DNA from: Gammaproteobacteria bacterium 39-13 | GTDB taxonomy: Bacteria; Pseudomonadota; Gammaproteobacteria; Berkiellales; Berkiellaceae | Direction: 5' to 3' | NCBI GenBank assembly: GCA_001898235.1 | Contig: MKTN01000047.1 | Location: 1-52,310 of the forward strand | Length of the DNA: 52,310 bases | In this document: piece by piece, positions 25,318 to 35,619 of the stretch | How positions within the stretch are numbered: the stretch's first letter is position 1 | Layout of the letters: each line of letters begins with the position of its first letter | Notes under the pieces: model-generated | Told to the model about the DNA's origin: nothing | The model's database searches: none | The model's input: the letters and a program-made list of their open reading frames with translations, nothing else | Made by a program: the position numbers and the translations under genes

Positions 25318-28300
25318 CTACCCTAAATTTTCTAAAAGCTTAAGCAATCTTACTTTAGAAACAGGTTCAATAGTTTTAAGTCCTTGTGCAAAATAAGAAA
25401 TTCGCAGTTCTTCTATTTTCCAACGAAAACTCAGCAAAGGATCTTCACTATCATATGAAGCAGAATCAATGTTTCTAAGCTTACTTAGGTATGCTTTCTG
25501 AACAATATGAGTTTCGCTCATAGCCTGCTTATCTTGCTGAAGCTGCCTTGGCAGTTTCTCCATTCTCAGCTCAATAGCCTTTAAATAAATGGGATATCGC
25601 TTCAACCATACCAATGGGGTCGTTTTAACGAAACCAGGTGCAAGCAACGCTGCTAATTGTTGCTTGATATCACTTAAGGCAATAGCAAAGTCTTTTGATT
25701 TAGCTTCCATTTTTTCAATCGCGAATAAAAGCGTTTGATAAGCGCTCAAAATCTGTTCAATCAGTTTTAAAATGAGATTAGCACCCGAAAGAAATTGTTG
25801 ACGGTATGTCTCTAGTTGCGTCATAAATTGTGATTTTGTTCTCATATCAGCGTTTGTCACAAAAAGATGTGAAGCCTCGGCAAACAAAATCTCTTCTAAT
25901 AAATCGTCATAGCTTCCAAAAGGAGAATACAGATTAGTCAAAGTTTTTTTCAGCGCCTGCGAAATATTTCGTTTGAAATATTTCGTATTGTCAATTAAAT
26001 AAAATAAAAACATTCTGGCTAAGCCTGCTTTATGGGCTAGCTTTGCTTCATTTTCTGTATCAAATAATTGAATGCTAACTGAGGTTAAATTATCTACTAA
26101 TGCTACGTAATAAATGAAATCTAATTTGTTTTTACGCGCTTTATAGATGGCAGGTAAATCTTCAAAATTCCATTCAGTTAAACCCTTTTGTTCAATAGAA
26201 TGCCCCGTCGAGGCATACTGCGTTTTATCTGTCTCATAGATTTCTTTTAAATCATCTCCAATCGCTATTTGATTGCCTTCCTTATCTATGATACGAAAGT
26301 GCATTTTCAAATCAGCAGGAAGGACAATATCGTCCCAAATTGAATTTTTTAGATCTATCTTTGCATGATCATAAATATACTTGGCCAATGCTACAGTGAA
26401 AGTACCTTGCTCAGCATGAATCGTCTTTTTTGCCTCATTAATATGAAATGGCAATGGCGCCAACATTGCTCGGATCCTTTTAGGAAGCGCTTTAAGGAAA
26501 AAAGTTATTTTTTCTTCTATGAATCCTGGCACTAACCAAGAAAAATCTTCATCCTTCAGAAACTTCAGCGCCTCAGAAGATAACACTAAAGTGATCCCAT
26601 CATCCAACGCCCCTAAATCAAATTTATATTCCAGTTTAAACGACTCGCCCTTCACTATTAAATAGGAAGGGTATTGAGCAAGCAGTGTGGAGTCTATTTC
26701 CTGATAAGTGATTTGATCTTCATTGAAACAAAGAAAATTTTTATCTTTATCTTTTAACCATTTTTCTAAAGCTGAAGTTGAACAAATATAATGCGGGATA
26801 TGCTCATCATAAAATCGATAAATACTATCATTATCTAACAATACCTGTTGCCTTCTAATTCGATGTTCTATCTCTTCAATTTTCTTTATTGTTTGCTCAT
26901 TTTCTTGGAAAAAAGGAGCTTTGGTTGCAAGATTTCTTTGAACTAATCCTTGTTCAATGAAAATTTTACGCGCTTCAATTGGGGAATGTTTGTCAAAATT
27001 AGTTTTTCGTTTATTGTATATTTCAAGACCAAATAAGGTTGCTTTTTGCCAAGCCATCACTCTTTGGCTTTTCACTTCAAAAAATGGTTCATAACATTGC
27101 TTTTTCAATAAGTGTTGAGCAACTTCTTCTATCCATTTTGTTTCTATTTGCGCATTTGTTCTAGCATATGCTTTAGTGGTATGCACAATTTCACAAGCTA
27201 ATAGCCAAGATGGAGATTTCTTAAACAAATTTGAAGCAGGATGAATGAAAAATTTGATATTTCTTGCTCCCACATATTCTCGCTTTTCATCCTTTAGGCC
27301 AATATTGTCAATAAAACCTGTTAGCAAACATTTGTGTATAGCCGAAAAATCAGCTTCAACTTGATTCATTCGAAACTTCATCTCATGAGCCACCTCCATC
27401 AGTTGTGAATGAACATCAAACCATTCACAAACTCTTAAAAAAGAAAGAAAATTTTCTCTACATAATTTTCTAAATCGACTATGAGACAAATTTTCCTTAT
27501 GTTCATAAACAAATTTCCATAAGTTAAGGAAGGTCAAAAAATCAGAGTTTTCATGAGAAAATTTTGCATGGGCTTCGTCTGCTTGCGTCTGAAACCCTTC
27601 TGGTCTTTCTCTTGGATCAACGATGCTTAAGGCACTAACAATAATCAGAATTTCTTTTAGCGCACCATAATGATTTGCGGCAATAATAATACGTCCTAAT
27701 TTGGGCTCAATCGGAATATTTGCCAAAGCCAAGCCAATAGAAGTAATTTTAAAATTATCATCCACTGCCTCAAGACGCTGTAGCAATGTAAACCCATCTT
27801 TTATGTACCGGGTATCTGGCGGATCAATAAAGGGAAAAATTTCAATATTTTTCAACCCGAGCGAAAGCATTCTCAAAATGACACCAGCAAGATTTGTCCT
27901 TAAAATTTCTGGCTCAGTAAAAGTAGTTCGGGTTTGAAAATCTTCCTCACTATACAATCGATAACAAATACCTGGTCCTACTCGACCACAGCGTCCTTTT
28001 CGCTGATCAGCACTTGCTTTGGAGATGGGTTCAATCGGTAATCGTTGCAATTTGTTGCGATAATTATAGCGGCTTATCCTGGCAAAACCAGGATCGATAA
28101 CATAACGGATATTCGGTACCGTAATAGAAGTTTCAGCAACATTGGTAGAAACTATTATTTTTCTTCCTCTTGCTGATTGAAAAATTTTTTGTTGCTCGCT
28201 CACACTTTGGCGGGCATATAGAGGCAAAACACTAATATTTTTCAATTGACTCGTTGATAGCACATCAATCATCTCACGAATTTCTTTTTCTCCGCTTTGA

Positions 28301-29151
28301 AAAATAAGAATATCCCCTGGCCCTTTACGACAAGCTAATTCAACTGCATCCATGGCTTGCAAGATGGGATCCTCTGATTCGCTTGAAAAATCATTGCCAA
28401 GATAATTAACTTCCACGGGATAAGTTCTTCCCTCTACTTCAATTATCGGAGCATCGTTAAAAAAGGTTGAGAATCTTTCAATATCAATGGTTGCTGATGT
28501 CACAATCACTTTTAGATCATTTCTTTTAGCAAGTAGATTTTTGAGATACCCTAGCAAGAAATCAATATTTAAGCTTCTTTCATGTGCTTCGTCGATAATA
28601 ATGCAATCATACTGTTGCAACCATTTATCATTTTGCGTTTCTGTCAGCAAAATACCATCTGTCATTATCTTGATATAGGAATCATGACTTGTTCTATCAG
28701 AAAATCTCACTTTATAACCAACAATTTCGCCTAGTTCACTTTGCAATTCAGAGGCGATTCTGGCAGCAACGACTCTTGCCGCTATTCTTCGAGGTTGAGT
28801 ATGACCAATCATTCCAGCTCTACCACAACCTGCTTCCAAACAAATTTTAGGTAATTGAGTGGTTTTACCTGAGCCTGTTTCCCCTGCAATAATCACCACC
28901 TGATTTTCTTGGATGGCGCGAATAATACGGTCTTTTTCTAAAGAAATGGGCAGAGCAGGATAAGTAATTTGAGGAAGATGATTTATCCGGTTTTCTTTTC
29001 TTTGAATAGATTTAGCAATCTTTTCTTGTAAGAGGAGATTTTTTTTCTCTTGTTCAGCCGGATCAGTAATTCTTTTTAGTTTTTGGTATTGTTTTTTTAA
29101 CCAAAATTGATCCGCTATCATACATTCAGATATTAATTTTTCGAGTTCCAT
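25318..29151 (-). CDS. hrpA: ATP-dependent RNA helicase HrpA
   Basis: A DEAH-box helicase of 1277 residues, close to the length of E. coli HrpA (1300), which acts on mRNA and on stalled ribosomes. Motifs in order: Walker A GETGSGKTT (90-98), motif Ia TQPRRIAARVVAAR, DEAH at 187-190 (IIIDEAHERS), SAT at 219-221, STNVAETSITVP, and motif VI QRKGRCGRVGPG. The ratchet/HA2 and OB-fold regions follow, and the C-terminal 550 residues form the DUF3418 region typical of HrpA and absent from HrpB. All catalytic motifs are intact. ATG at 29151. It stands alone on the minus strand, with repeat DNA directly after its stop. Confidence 0.96.
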   Translation of the reverse strand: MELEKLISECMIADQFWLKKQYQKLKRITDPAEQEKKNLLLQEKIAKSIQRKENRINHLPQITYPALPISLEKDRIIRAIQENQVVIIAGETGSGKTTQLPKICLEAGCGRAGMIGHTQPRRIAARVVAARIASELQSELGEIVGYKVRFSDRTSHDSYIKIMTDGILLTETQNDKWLQQYDCIIIDEAHERSLNIDFLLGYLKNLLAKRNDLKVIVTSATIDIERFSTFFNDAPIIEVEGRTYPVEVNYLGNDFSSESEDPILQAMDAVELACRKGPGDILIFQSGEKEIREMIDVLSTSQLKNISVLPLYARQSVSEQQKIFQSARGRKIIVSTNVAETSITVPNIRYVIDPGFARISRYNYRNKLQRLPIEPISKASADQRKGRCGRVGPGICYRLYSEEDFQTRTTFTEPEILRTNLAGVILRMLSLGLKNIEIFPFIDPPDTRYIKDGFTLLQRLEAVDDNFKITSIGLALANIPIEPKLGRIIIAANHYGALKEILIIVSALSIVDPRERPEGFQTQADEAHAKFSHENSDFLTFLNLWKFVYEHKENLSHSRFRKLCRENFLSFLRVCEWFDVHSQLMEVAHEMKFRMNQVEADFSAIHKCLLTGFIDNIGLKDEKREYVGARNIKFFIHPASNLFKKSPSWLLACEIVHTTKAYARTNAQIETKWIEEVAQHLLKKQCYEPFFEVKSQRVMAWQKATLFGLEIYNKRKTNFDKHSPIEARKIFIEQGLVQRNLATKAPFFQENEQTIKKIEEIEHRIRRQQVLLDNDSIYRFYDEHIPHYICSTSALEKWLKDKDKNFLCFNEDQITYQEIDSTLLAQYPSYLIVKGESFKLEYKFDLGALDDGITLVLSSEALKFLKDEDFSWLVPGFIEEKITFFLKALPKRIRAMLAPLPFHINEAKKTIHAEQGTFTVALAKYIYDHAKIDLKNSIWDDIVLPADLKMHFRIIDKEGNQIAIGDDLKEIYETDKTQYASTGHSIEQKGLTEWNFEDLPAIYKARKNKLDFIYYVALVDNLTSVSIQLFDTENEAKLAHKAGLARMFLFYLIDNTKYFKRNISQALKKTLTNLYSPFGSYDDLLEEILFAEASHLFVTNADMRTKSQFMTQLETYRQQFLSGANLILKLIEQILSAYQTLLFAIEKMEAKSKDFAIALSDIKQQLAALLAPGFVKTTPLVWLKRYPIYLKAIELRMEKLPRQLQQDKQAMSETHIVQKAYLSKLRNIDSASYDSEDPLLSFRWKIEELRISYFAQGLKTIEPVSKVRLLKLLENLG

Positions 29152-29295
29152 TACTAAATACTTATGCTAAAAATAATATACGGTCTAGCTAGATGCACCA
29201 TTGCGAATATAATGAAGCAACTCATATCCTGCGCTTATTTATATGTGAGATTGCTTCGGCGTAAAATCCTCGCACTGGCAGAACTACCATTAAGG

Positions 29296-31125
29296 TTATG
29301 ACAACCAGAGCTCAAGATTACGCCGTTGTGCCTCATTCATATTTGGTTGCATAGATATCTCAGCCGTATCCAAAGGAGGGGCTTTTAATATAACCAGTTT
29401 TTCTTTAAGGAGATCTTGTCTAAAAACATGTACTTTGATCTCTTGGCCTATTCTCAATCTTTTTGCAATCTTATCGAAAGATTCACTATCTACACGCATG
29501 CCATTTATCGCAATAATTTCATCTTGAGCTGAAATCCCTGCAAGCTGAGCTGCACTATCGTCAGATACTTGTGTCACTATGATACGCCCTTGCACTTTCT
29601 GAATAGAGAATCCAAAGACTCCTTGTTTGAATATCGTTGTTTCGGTAGAGGGCGTTAATGCCTTTTTGCCTCCTAGATCTTCATTAACAACCGCCCCTCT
29701 TAGTTTCAAGGTTAAGCCAAAATGTTGGAAAAAGATCTCCAACGGAAGCTCTTTAGTTGTGTAAAGGGCATCAAAAACCAAAGTAGATATTTTCTCTCCC
29801 GCCATTTCTTGAATAATCTCTTCGATTTTTCCTTCAGGCACTCCGATGTTTCTCTCACCATATTCGCGCCAAAGAAAACGCATCACATCATCCATCGAAA
29901 CTCTATTTTCGCTGAATTGGCGTAACGCCATGTCAAATAATAACCCTACAAACGCCCCTTTGAGATAATAACTTACAATTGCATTGGCTGCATTTTCATT
30001 AGGCTGATAATATTTAATCCATGCATCAAAACTGGATTCTGTGATGGTTTGTTTTTTCCTACCTGACGCACGTAATACTCTTGTTAAACTCTGTGCCAAT
30101 ATATCAAGATATTGTTCAGTGTTAATCACTTTAGAGCGCACTAAAGCAAGTTCATCATAATAGGAAGTGATCCCTTCAAAAGCCCATAATTGTCGAGTAT
30201 AACTTTTTTGATCTAAATGATAAGGCATGAAGCTTTCTGGTTTAATTCTCTTGATGTTCCAAGCATGGAAATATTCATGACTAAACAAACCTAACAACGT
30301 AATATAGGCAGGCTTTAAGCTAGGATCATTTAAAACAGGCAAGGCATCTCGTTGGCAAATCAAAGCACTTGAAGAACGATGCTCTAAACCTCCATAACCT
30401 TCTCTTTGCACAGTAAGAAGAAATAAGTATTCTTGAAAAGGAGCATTGCCAAATAAATTAATCTGATTTTCACAAATTTTTCTAACATCTTCGGCAAGAC
30501 GATCCAGATCTCCATCATGTTTACCTGACACCACGATAGTGTGAGGTACCCCACCTGCAACAAATTGCACTCTATCAAATCGCCCCATTTCAACAGGATG
30601 ATCAATCAGTTCTTCATATGAAGAAGCAATATACCCTCCAAATCCCCAAGGTTTTGCATCTTCTCTTGGTAAAGTAGTTGCAACCTGCCATGCTTTTGCT
30701 TCTTCAATATCAGGCGCAGATAAATTCACTTTACATGGTGAGTTTTCTTGGCCATGCACCATCAAAAATAAACTACAAGGATTAAAAAAAGCATGATTCT
30801 CATCTAAATGTGATCCTCGCACTGAGTTATCCCACGCATAGACGGTATACTCAAGTATCAAATGCTCGTTTGTTTTACCGCATTCCCACGTATTACTATC
30901 AATCTTATCAATGGTAATGGGCTTCAAAGCATCTTCAGAATCTTCAGAACCTTCAAATGCTGCTATTTGAATAATATGTTTAGCAAAATCACGAATAAGA
31001 TAACTTCCTGGGATCCAATTCGGTAATGAAACTTTTTGTCCATCAGGAGAAGGCTTGGTAATGCGCATACGGATATTAAAAATATGAGCAGAAGGTTGCT
31101 TTGCATTCACATCATAATGAATCAT
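29296..31125 (-). CDS. M61-family metallopeptidase with PDZ domain
   Basis: A zinc peptidase of 609 residues related to glycyl aminopeptidase. Zinc ligands are His283 and His287 of HEYFHAWN with Glu284 as base, and Glu317 in LWAFEGITSYYDE is the likely third ligand. An N-terminal beta domain (about 1-170) precedes the catalytic domain, and a PDZ domain occupies about 500-580 (GISAQDEIIAINGMRVDS). No signal peptide is present, so it should be cytoplasmic. AGGAA is eight bases before the ATG at 31125. It is followed 144 bases on by hrpA on the same strand. The natural substrates of bacterial M61 enzymes are not established. Confidence 0.92.
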   Translation of the reverse strand: MIHYDVNAKQPSAHIFNIRMRITKPSPDGQKVSLPNWIPGSYLIRDFAKHIIQIAAFEGSEDSEDALKPITIDKIDSNTWECGKTNEHLILEYTVYAWDNSVRGSHLDENHAFFNPCSLFLMVHGQENSPCKVNLSAPDIEEAKAWQVATTLPREDAKPWGFGGYIASSYEELIDHPVEMGRFDRVQFVAGGVPHTIVVSGKHDGDLDRLAEDVRKICENQINLFGNAPFQEYLFLLTVQREGYGGLEHRSSSALICQRDALPVLNDPSLKPAYITLLGLFSHEYFHAWNIKRIKPESFMPYHLDQKSYTRQLWAFEGITSYYDELALVRSKVINTEQYLDILAQSLTRVLRASGRKKQTITESSFDAWIKYYQPNENAANAIVSYYLKGAFVGLLFDMALRQFSENRVSMDDVMRFLWREYGERNIGVPEGKIEEIIQEMAGEKISTLVFDALYTTKELPLEIFFQHFGLTLKLRGAVVNEDLGGKKALTPSTETTIFKQGVFGFSIQKVQGRIIVTQVSDDSAAQLAGISAQDEIIAINGMRVDSESFDKIAKRLRIGQEIKVHVFRQDLLKEKLVILKAPPLDTAEISMQPNMNEAQRRNLELWLS

Positions 31126-31192
31126 GAAATGTTCCTATATATGTCAGTATGCAAACACAATAAAATAACATCAGATACCTTAGTGTACCGAT

Positions 31193-31291
31193 TATACCCA
31201 TTGCAGTCGATTTTTAGGCAAGTAATGCCTATACGCATAGCCTGCCAGTTATGAAGTAGGGCGACAGCGACGCCTTAAATTTGAATATATA
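31193..31291. repeat. Dispersed palindromic repeat, family A copy 2
   Basis: The left end TATACCC...TCGATTTTTAGGC and the right end GCGACGCCTTAAATTTGAATATATA are imperfect inverted copies of each other. The left end matches the copies at 45859 and 50800. It lies between the divergent M61 and glpD genes, just before the G8 tract at 31310-31317. Confidence 0.6.
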
Positions 31292-31396
31292 TATTATGCT
31301 TAATAAACAGGGGGGGGTTTGCCTGAGGTACACTGAGTAAAAGCTAATCTAGAAGCCCAGAAGGACTACTGGATTCTTTTTTAGTAAGGATATCAC

Positions 31397-32968
31397 TTGA
31401 GCACAGAGCTTATATACGACGTCGTTGTCATCGGGGGCGGCATCAATGGAACTGGGATTGCTGCTGACGCTGCTGGCAGAGGTTTATCTGTGCTGCTGTG
31501 CGAGCAAAATGATCTCGGAAGCGCAACCTCTTCTGCTAGCTCAAAGCTTATCCATGGTGGATTAAGATATTTAGAATATTTTGACTTTGGTCTAGTCCGA
31601 GAATCTTTGCAAGAAAGAAGAATATTATTAAAATCTGCCCCTCATCTTGTTCGTCCGATGCGATTTGTTGTTCCTTATAATAAATTATTAAGACCTTTTT
31701 GGATCATTCGACTTGGGCTCTTTTTATATGATCTCATGGGACAAGCACGCGTCTTTAAGCGTTCTAAAACTATCTATTTTAATACCTCTGATCCCTACAG
31801 TCCTTTAAATCGTACTATACGCAAAGGATTTATTTATTCTGACTGCTTTGGTGATGATGCAAGATTAGTTCTTGCTAATGCTTTGCGCGCTGAACGAAGC
31901 GGCGCAGAAATTGCACCAAGAACTCGCTGTTTATCAGCGGAACGCCATGAAAATGAATGGCGCGTTTTGCTAGAAAATACCATCACTAAACAACATTATA
32001 CTATTAAAGCAAATGCACTTATCAACGCAACAGGTCCTTGGGTAGAAGAATGTATTAAATCCGTTTTTCACATGGAGCCTAAACATCATATTCGTTTAGT
32101 GAAAGGGAGCCATATTATTGTTCCCAAACTTTACGATAGAGAACAAGCCTACGTATTACAACATAAAGATGGGCGGGTAGTTTTTGTGATCCCCTATTTG
32201 AAACAATTTACGCTGATAGGCACGACTGATGTCGATTTTCATGGCGATCCTTTAAATGTAAAAATTGATTTTCAAGAAAAAGAATATCTTTGCGAACTCG
32301 TCAGCGAATATTTTCATCATCCTCTGAAGCCACAACAAATCTTATATTCTTGGTCAGGGGTAAGACCTTTAATTGATGAAAAAGCAAACGCACTTGCCTC
32401 GTTAAATAGAGGTTACAAACTTGAGCTGAATATTAGTGCACAAGAGAAGTTGCCACTTATTAACGTATTTGGTGGAAAATTAACCACTTACAGAATATTG
32501 GCAGAAAAAGCTTTGGATATGTTAACCCCATTTTTTTCTCAAGCAGGCTCTGCATGGACGGCCAAAAGACCCTTACCAGGAGGCGATCTCCCTGACAGTG
32601 ATTTAACCGCGTTTTTAGAAAAATTAGCCGTGGATTTTCAATGGCTACCCTCTTCTTTACTCATGCGCTATGCCCATAGCTATGGGACCTTAACTTATTC
32701 CTTATTACAAGGAACAAAGGATATTTCTGATCTAGGAGAGGATTTAGGACACGGTCTCTATGAGAAAGAAGTGATATATCTCCTTCAAAAGGAATGGGCA
32801 AGAACAGCAGAAGATATTCTTTGGCGTCGTTCAAAATTAGGGCTAAATTTTAGTGCAGTAGAACAAGAAAAATTGAAAATATGGCTAGAAAAAAACGCCC
32901 ATGATTATATCGAAGATGCTAAACAGATCATACCTGTTGCCCTTAACAACAAACGAAAATCAGGATGA
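31397..32968 (+). CDS. glpD: Aerobic glycerol-3-phosphate dehydrogenase
   Basis: A membrane-associated FAD enzyme that oxidises glycerol 3-phosphate to dihydroxyacetone phosphate and passes electrons to ubiquinone. It has 523 residues. The FAD-binding motif VVIGGGINGTGIAADAAGRG is at about 9-28, followed by SSASSKLIHGGLRYLEYFDF, the family signature, and later LIGTTDVDF and FGGKLTTYR; the C-terminal domain is complete. The start is TTG at 31397, supported by AAGGA six bases upstream and by the conserved N-terminus. It is transcribed alone on the plus strand, with no glpF or glpK nearby. It is convergent with the glutamine amidotransferase gene, 17 bases apart. A G8 tract lies 80 bases upstream. 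Confidence 0.96.
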   Translation: MSTELIYDVVVIGGGINGTGIAADAAGRGLSVLLCEQNDLGSATSSASSKLIHGGLRYLEYFDFGLVRESLQERRILLKSAPHLVRPMRFVVPYNKLLRPFWIIRLGLFLYDLMGQARVFKRSKTIYFNTSDPYSPLNRTIRKGFIYSDCFGDDARLVLANALRAERSGAEIAPRTRCLSAERHENEWRVLLENTITKQHYTIKANALINATGPWVEECIKSVFHMEPKHHIRLVKGSHIIVPKLYDREQAYVLQHKDGRVVFVIPYLKQFTLIGTTDVDFHGDPLNVKIDFQEKEYLCELVSEYFHHPLKPQQILYSWSGVRPLIDEKANALASLNRGYKLELNISAQEKLPLINVFGGKLTTYRILAEKALDMLTPFFSQAGSAWTAKRPLPGGDLPDSDLTAFLEKLAVDFQWLPSSLLMRYAHSYGTLTYSLLQGTKDISDLGEDLGHGLYEKEVIYLLQKEWARTAEDILWRRSKLGLNFSAVEQEKLKIWLEKNAHDYIEDAKQIIPVALNNKRKSG

Positions 32969-32985
32969 TTGAGAGATCAACGCAC

Positions 32986-33762
32986 TTATTTAAATATCTT
33001 ACGCTGTCCATCTTTAAAAACCAAAAAATCTCCCTTTTGTGCTCTATGCCAATCTTCATTTTCAGTCAACGGGGCTGTTGCGATAATCGTAAAAACATCT
33101 TTCGGAGTTGTTTGTTGATGAAAATCGACAGTCATATCATCATCTACTAGCTTGGCTTTACCAAAGGGCGCTTTTCTTGTAATCCAAACAAGCTTGGTTG
33201 AACAATGTGCGTATAAGTATTTTGAATCGCACATTAAAATATTAAACACGCCAAATTCGGCTAAAGTTTGACACAGCTTGGCAATAAAAACTGCTAAACT
33301 TTGATCTTTTTGTGGTGGCTTAGGAAATTTTTTGTAAATATTATCCATTATCCAACAAAAGGCATGCTCACTATCAGTCGTCCCAACAGGTTCAAAGTGC
33401 TCAAGAGAAAGTTTCTTCTTAATGCCTTTTAATTGACCATTATGAGCAAAACACCAATTACGTCCCCAGAGTTCGCGTACAAAAGGATGGGTGTTTTCTA
33501 AGCAGACCTTCCCTCGATTCGCCTTTCGAATATGGCAAATCACATTACGACTGTTAATCGGATAGTGCTTAATAAACTTAGCTATTTCTGAATTTGAACT
33601 TGGGAAAGGATCATGAAATGTACGACATCCTCTTCCTTCGTAAAATGCAACGCCCCAGCCATCTTTATGCGGGCCAGTCTTGCCGCCACGTTGCATCAGT
33701 CCGCTAAAGCTAAAACAGATATCTGTGGGTATATTTGCGCTCATACCGAGCAGTTCACACAT
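32986..33762 (-). CDS. Class II glutamine amidotransferase (YafJ-like)
   Basis: A 258-residue Ntn-type amidotransferase domain protein. After removal of Met the Cys at position 2 (MCELLGMSA) is the nucleophile. Other family landmarks are [41 protein letters not shown] and TTDSEHAF. The length equals stand-alone YafJ-type proteins, with no synthase domain attached. The reaction is unknown; relatives take part in gamma-glutamyl amide or ergothioneine-type chemistry, which cannot be decided here. It starts ten bases after the stop of the MacB-like permease, so it may be the last gene of the exporter operon. Confidence 0.9.
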   Translation of the reverse strand: MCELLGMSANIPTDICFSFSGLMQRGGKTGPHKDGWGVAFYEGRGCRTFHDPFPSSNSEIAKFIKHYPINSRNVICHIRKANRGKVCLENTHPFVRELWGRNWCFAHNGQLKGIKKKLSLEHFEPVGTTDSEHAFCWIMDNIYKKFPKPPQKDQSLAVFIAKLCQTLAEFGVFNILMCDSKYLYAHCSTKLVWITRKAPFGKAKLVDDDMTVDFHQQTTPKDVFTIIATAPLTENEDWHRAQKGDFLVFKDGQRKIFK

Positions 33763-33772
33763 TAGGATCTCA

Positions 33773-34960
33773 CTAGCTATTTATCAGTTTTACTGGATGA
33801 AGTTTTGCTGCTAATTTGGCCGGTATGATCCCAGCGCCTATGCCCACAAGCAAGGAACATGAGAACCCAACCATCCATGACTTCCATTCGCCATAATAAG
33901 TCATTTCTAGCTTCCTAACTATAATATACGCTGTGATTTGACCGAAGACAATACCGCTTATCCCACCTATACTCGATAACAAAATGGATTCTCGTAAAAA
34001 TTGCCATGTAATATGGCTAGAGGTAGCCCCTAAACTTAAACGCAAGCCTATTTCTTTTTTTCGTTCATCAATCAAAATAATGAATAAATTCAAAATGGAT
34101 AATATGCCCAAAAATAAAGTTATTGCCGCCACTAGTGTCAGAATCTTCATCGTCAGCATCACTTGCTTAAACAACAATTGCTGAAAAACCAAAGCATCAC
34201 GAAAAAATACTTGCTGTACTCCAAGTTCATTTTTGATAATGTCTCTAAATTTAGCTTCACTCTCAGGTATGGTTTGCTCCACCCCCTCGACGATATATGA
34301 GTCTAAAATGGTATTGGCATTAAAACGATTCAATAGGTTTAAATCGATAAAAATACTTTGGTTAGCATCAAAATCTAGCAATGGATTCAGTTCAACATAT
34401 TCCAGTATCCCTATCACTGTAAAATAATGCCCCCCTAAGCTAATGGCTTTTCCTATTACTTCAGGCGCACTAGATAATTCTCTAATTTTTTCAGCAACTT
34501 GATTTCCAATCATTGCCACTTTATCGTGTTTATCTAAAGGATGAAGCACTCTACCTTGAATGGGCCGCCACTGCATAAGGGAAAAGATGTCTGACGCTGT
34601 AGCTATTGTGACAGCATCTAGATTTTTTGAATTCTGTGTACTTTTGATATTAAGCAACTGATAAGGCACCACTTGAAAGTTTGGCAATAAATCCTGACAA
34701 AATTGCGAAACGGCATGTGAAGATAATTTTGCCTCGACTAGCTTTTGTTCTTTTGCACTCATTGGCATGATTGTCGCTACAAAACGCCCACTACCATATT
34801 TTTGCAGTAACTGTTCACTATTTTTATTAACAACCACCTTCACAGCACTTAAAGCACATATAGCCCCTACCCCAACAGCAATACCCACCAAACTAAATAT
34901 AAATCTGGTTCGATAATATTTGAATAAGGAAAAAGCGTCTTTAAGCCAAAAAATCAACAC
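33773..34960 (-). CDS. MacB/FtsX-type ABC permease
   Basis: The permease half of a tripartite exporter, 395 residues. An N-terminal membrane segment (about 12-35) is followed by a large periplasmic MacB-core domain (about 40-265) and three C-terminal membrane helices, the FtsX arrangement. The motif [19 protein letters not shown] is the MacB/LolC coupling sequence that contacts the ATPase. Start GTG at 34960, overlapping the ATPase stop by seven bases. In E. coli MacB the ATPase and the permease are one chain; here they are separate genes, as in many YknYZ-like systems. The substrate is unknown. Confidence 0.9.
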   Translation of the reverse strand: MLIFWLKDAFSLFKYYRTRFIFSLVGIAVGVGAICALSAVKVVVNKNSEQLLQKYGSGRFVATIMPMSAKEQKLVEAKLSSHAVSQFCQDLLPNFQVVPYQLLNIKSTQNSKNLDAVTIATASDIFSLMQWRPIQGRVLHPLDKHDKVAMIGNQVAEKIRELSSAPEVIGKAISLGGHYFTVIGILEYVELNPLLDFDANQSIFIDLNLLNRFNANTILDSYIVEGVEQTIPESEAKFRDIIKNELGVQQVFFRDALVFQQLLFKQVMLTMKILTLVAAITLFLGILSILNLFIILIDERKKEIGLRLSLGATSSHITWQFLRESILLSSIGGISGIVFGQITAYIIVRKLEMTYYGEWKSWMVGFSCSLLVGIGAGIIPAKLAAKLHPVKLINS

Positions 34961-35619
34961 AAGACTTGCTTATTTAATTGAATAATACGAGAGCAGCGAT
35001 TTGCTACTGTTTGATCATGCGTCACCATCACGAGCGAAAACTTTCTTTCCTCAGCAAGTGTAAATAACAAATCAAGTACCTCCTCTTTTGTTGCTGTATC
35101 TAGTGCGCTGGTGGGCTCGTCTGCTAATAGTATCTGAGGTTTAGTTACCATTGCCCTGGCAATAGAAACACGTTGTTGCTGGCCGCCAGAAAGCTGATGC
35201 GGCAATCTTTTACTTAATTCTTGAAGACCTAGTGCACTTAAAACAGATTCTGCTTTCTCATGTGCCTCTCGTGGAACAAGTCCTCGATAATATAAAGGTA
35301 ATGCACAATTTTCTAAACAAGTATAATGTGGGATTAATAAATGCGATTGAAAAACAAAACCAAACATCGTATTTCTGATTTTTGCTTTATGCTGATGAGA
35401 TAACTGCAAAATTTCTTTGTCATGCAAAAAATATTGCCCCTGGTTAGGACTATCCAACAACCCTAATATGCTCAGCAAAGTTGTTTTACCTGAACCTGAA
35501 GCCCCCATAATAGCGATGGACTCATTGTAACCAATATCTAAATTAAACTTCTCCAGAACAGCTACATTGCTTTGAGGAAATATTTTAGAAATATTGATTA
35601 ATTTAGCTATGCAAAACAA
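34954..35619 (-). CDS. ABC ATP-binding protein (MacB/LolD type)
   Basis: The ATPase of the exporter, 221 residues, cytoplasmic. Walker A GASGSGKTT is near 39-47, then the Q-loop VFQSHLLIPH, signature LSGGQQQR, Walker B ILLADEPTSALD and the H-loop VTHD. All are intact. The start is TTG at 35619 preceded by GGGGATAG, inside the last codons of the adaptor gene. The MacB/LolD subclass is shown by YNESIAIMGASGSGKTTLLS and by the partner permease downstream. Loss of lipoprotein transport partners (LolC/E) nearby and the TolC and adaptor genes upstream favour an efflux or export role. Confidence 0.92.
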   Translation of the reverse strand: MFCIAKLINISKIFPQSNVAVLEKFNLDIGYNESIAIMGASGSGKTTLLSILGLLDSPNQGQYFLHDKEILQLSHQHKAKIRNTMFGFVFQSHLLIPHYTCLENCALPLYYRGLVPREAHEKAESVLSALGLQELSKRLPHQLSGGQQQRVSIARAMVTKPQILLADEPTSALDTATKEEVLDLLFTLAEERKFSLVMVTHDQTVANRCSRIIQLNKQVLC

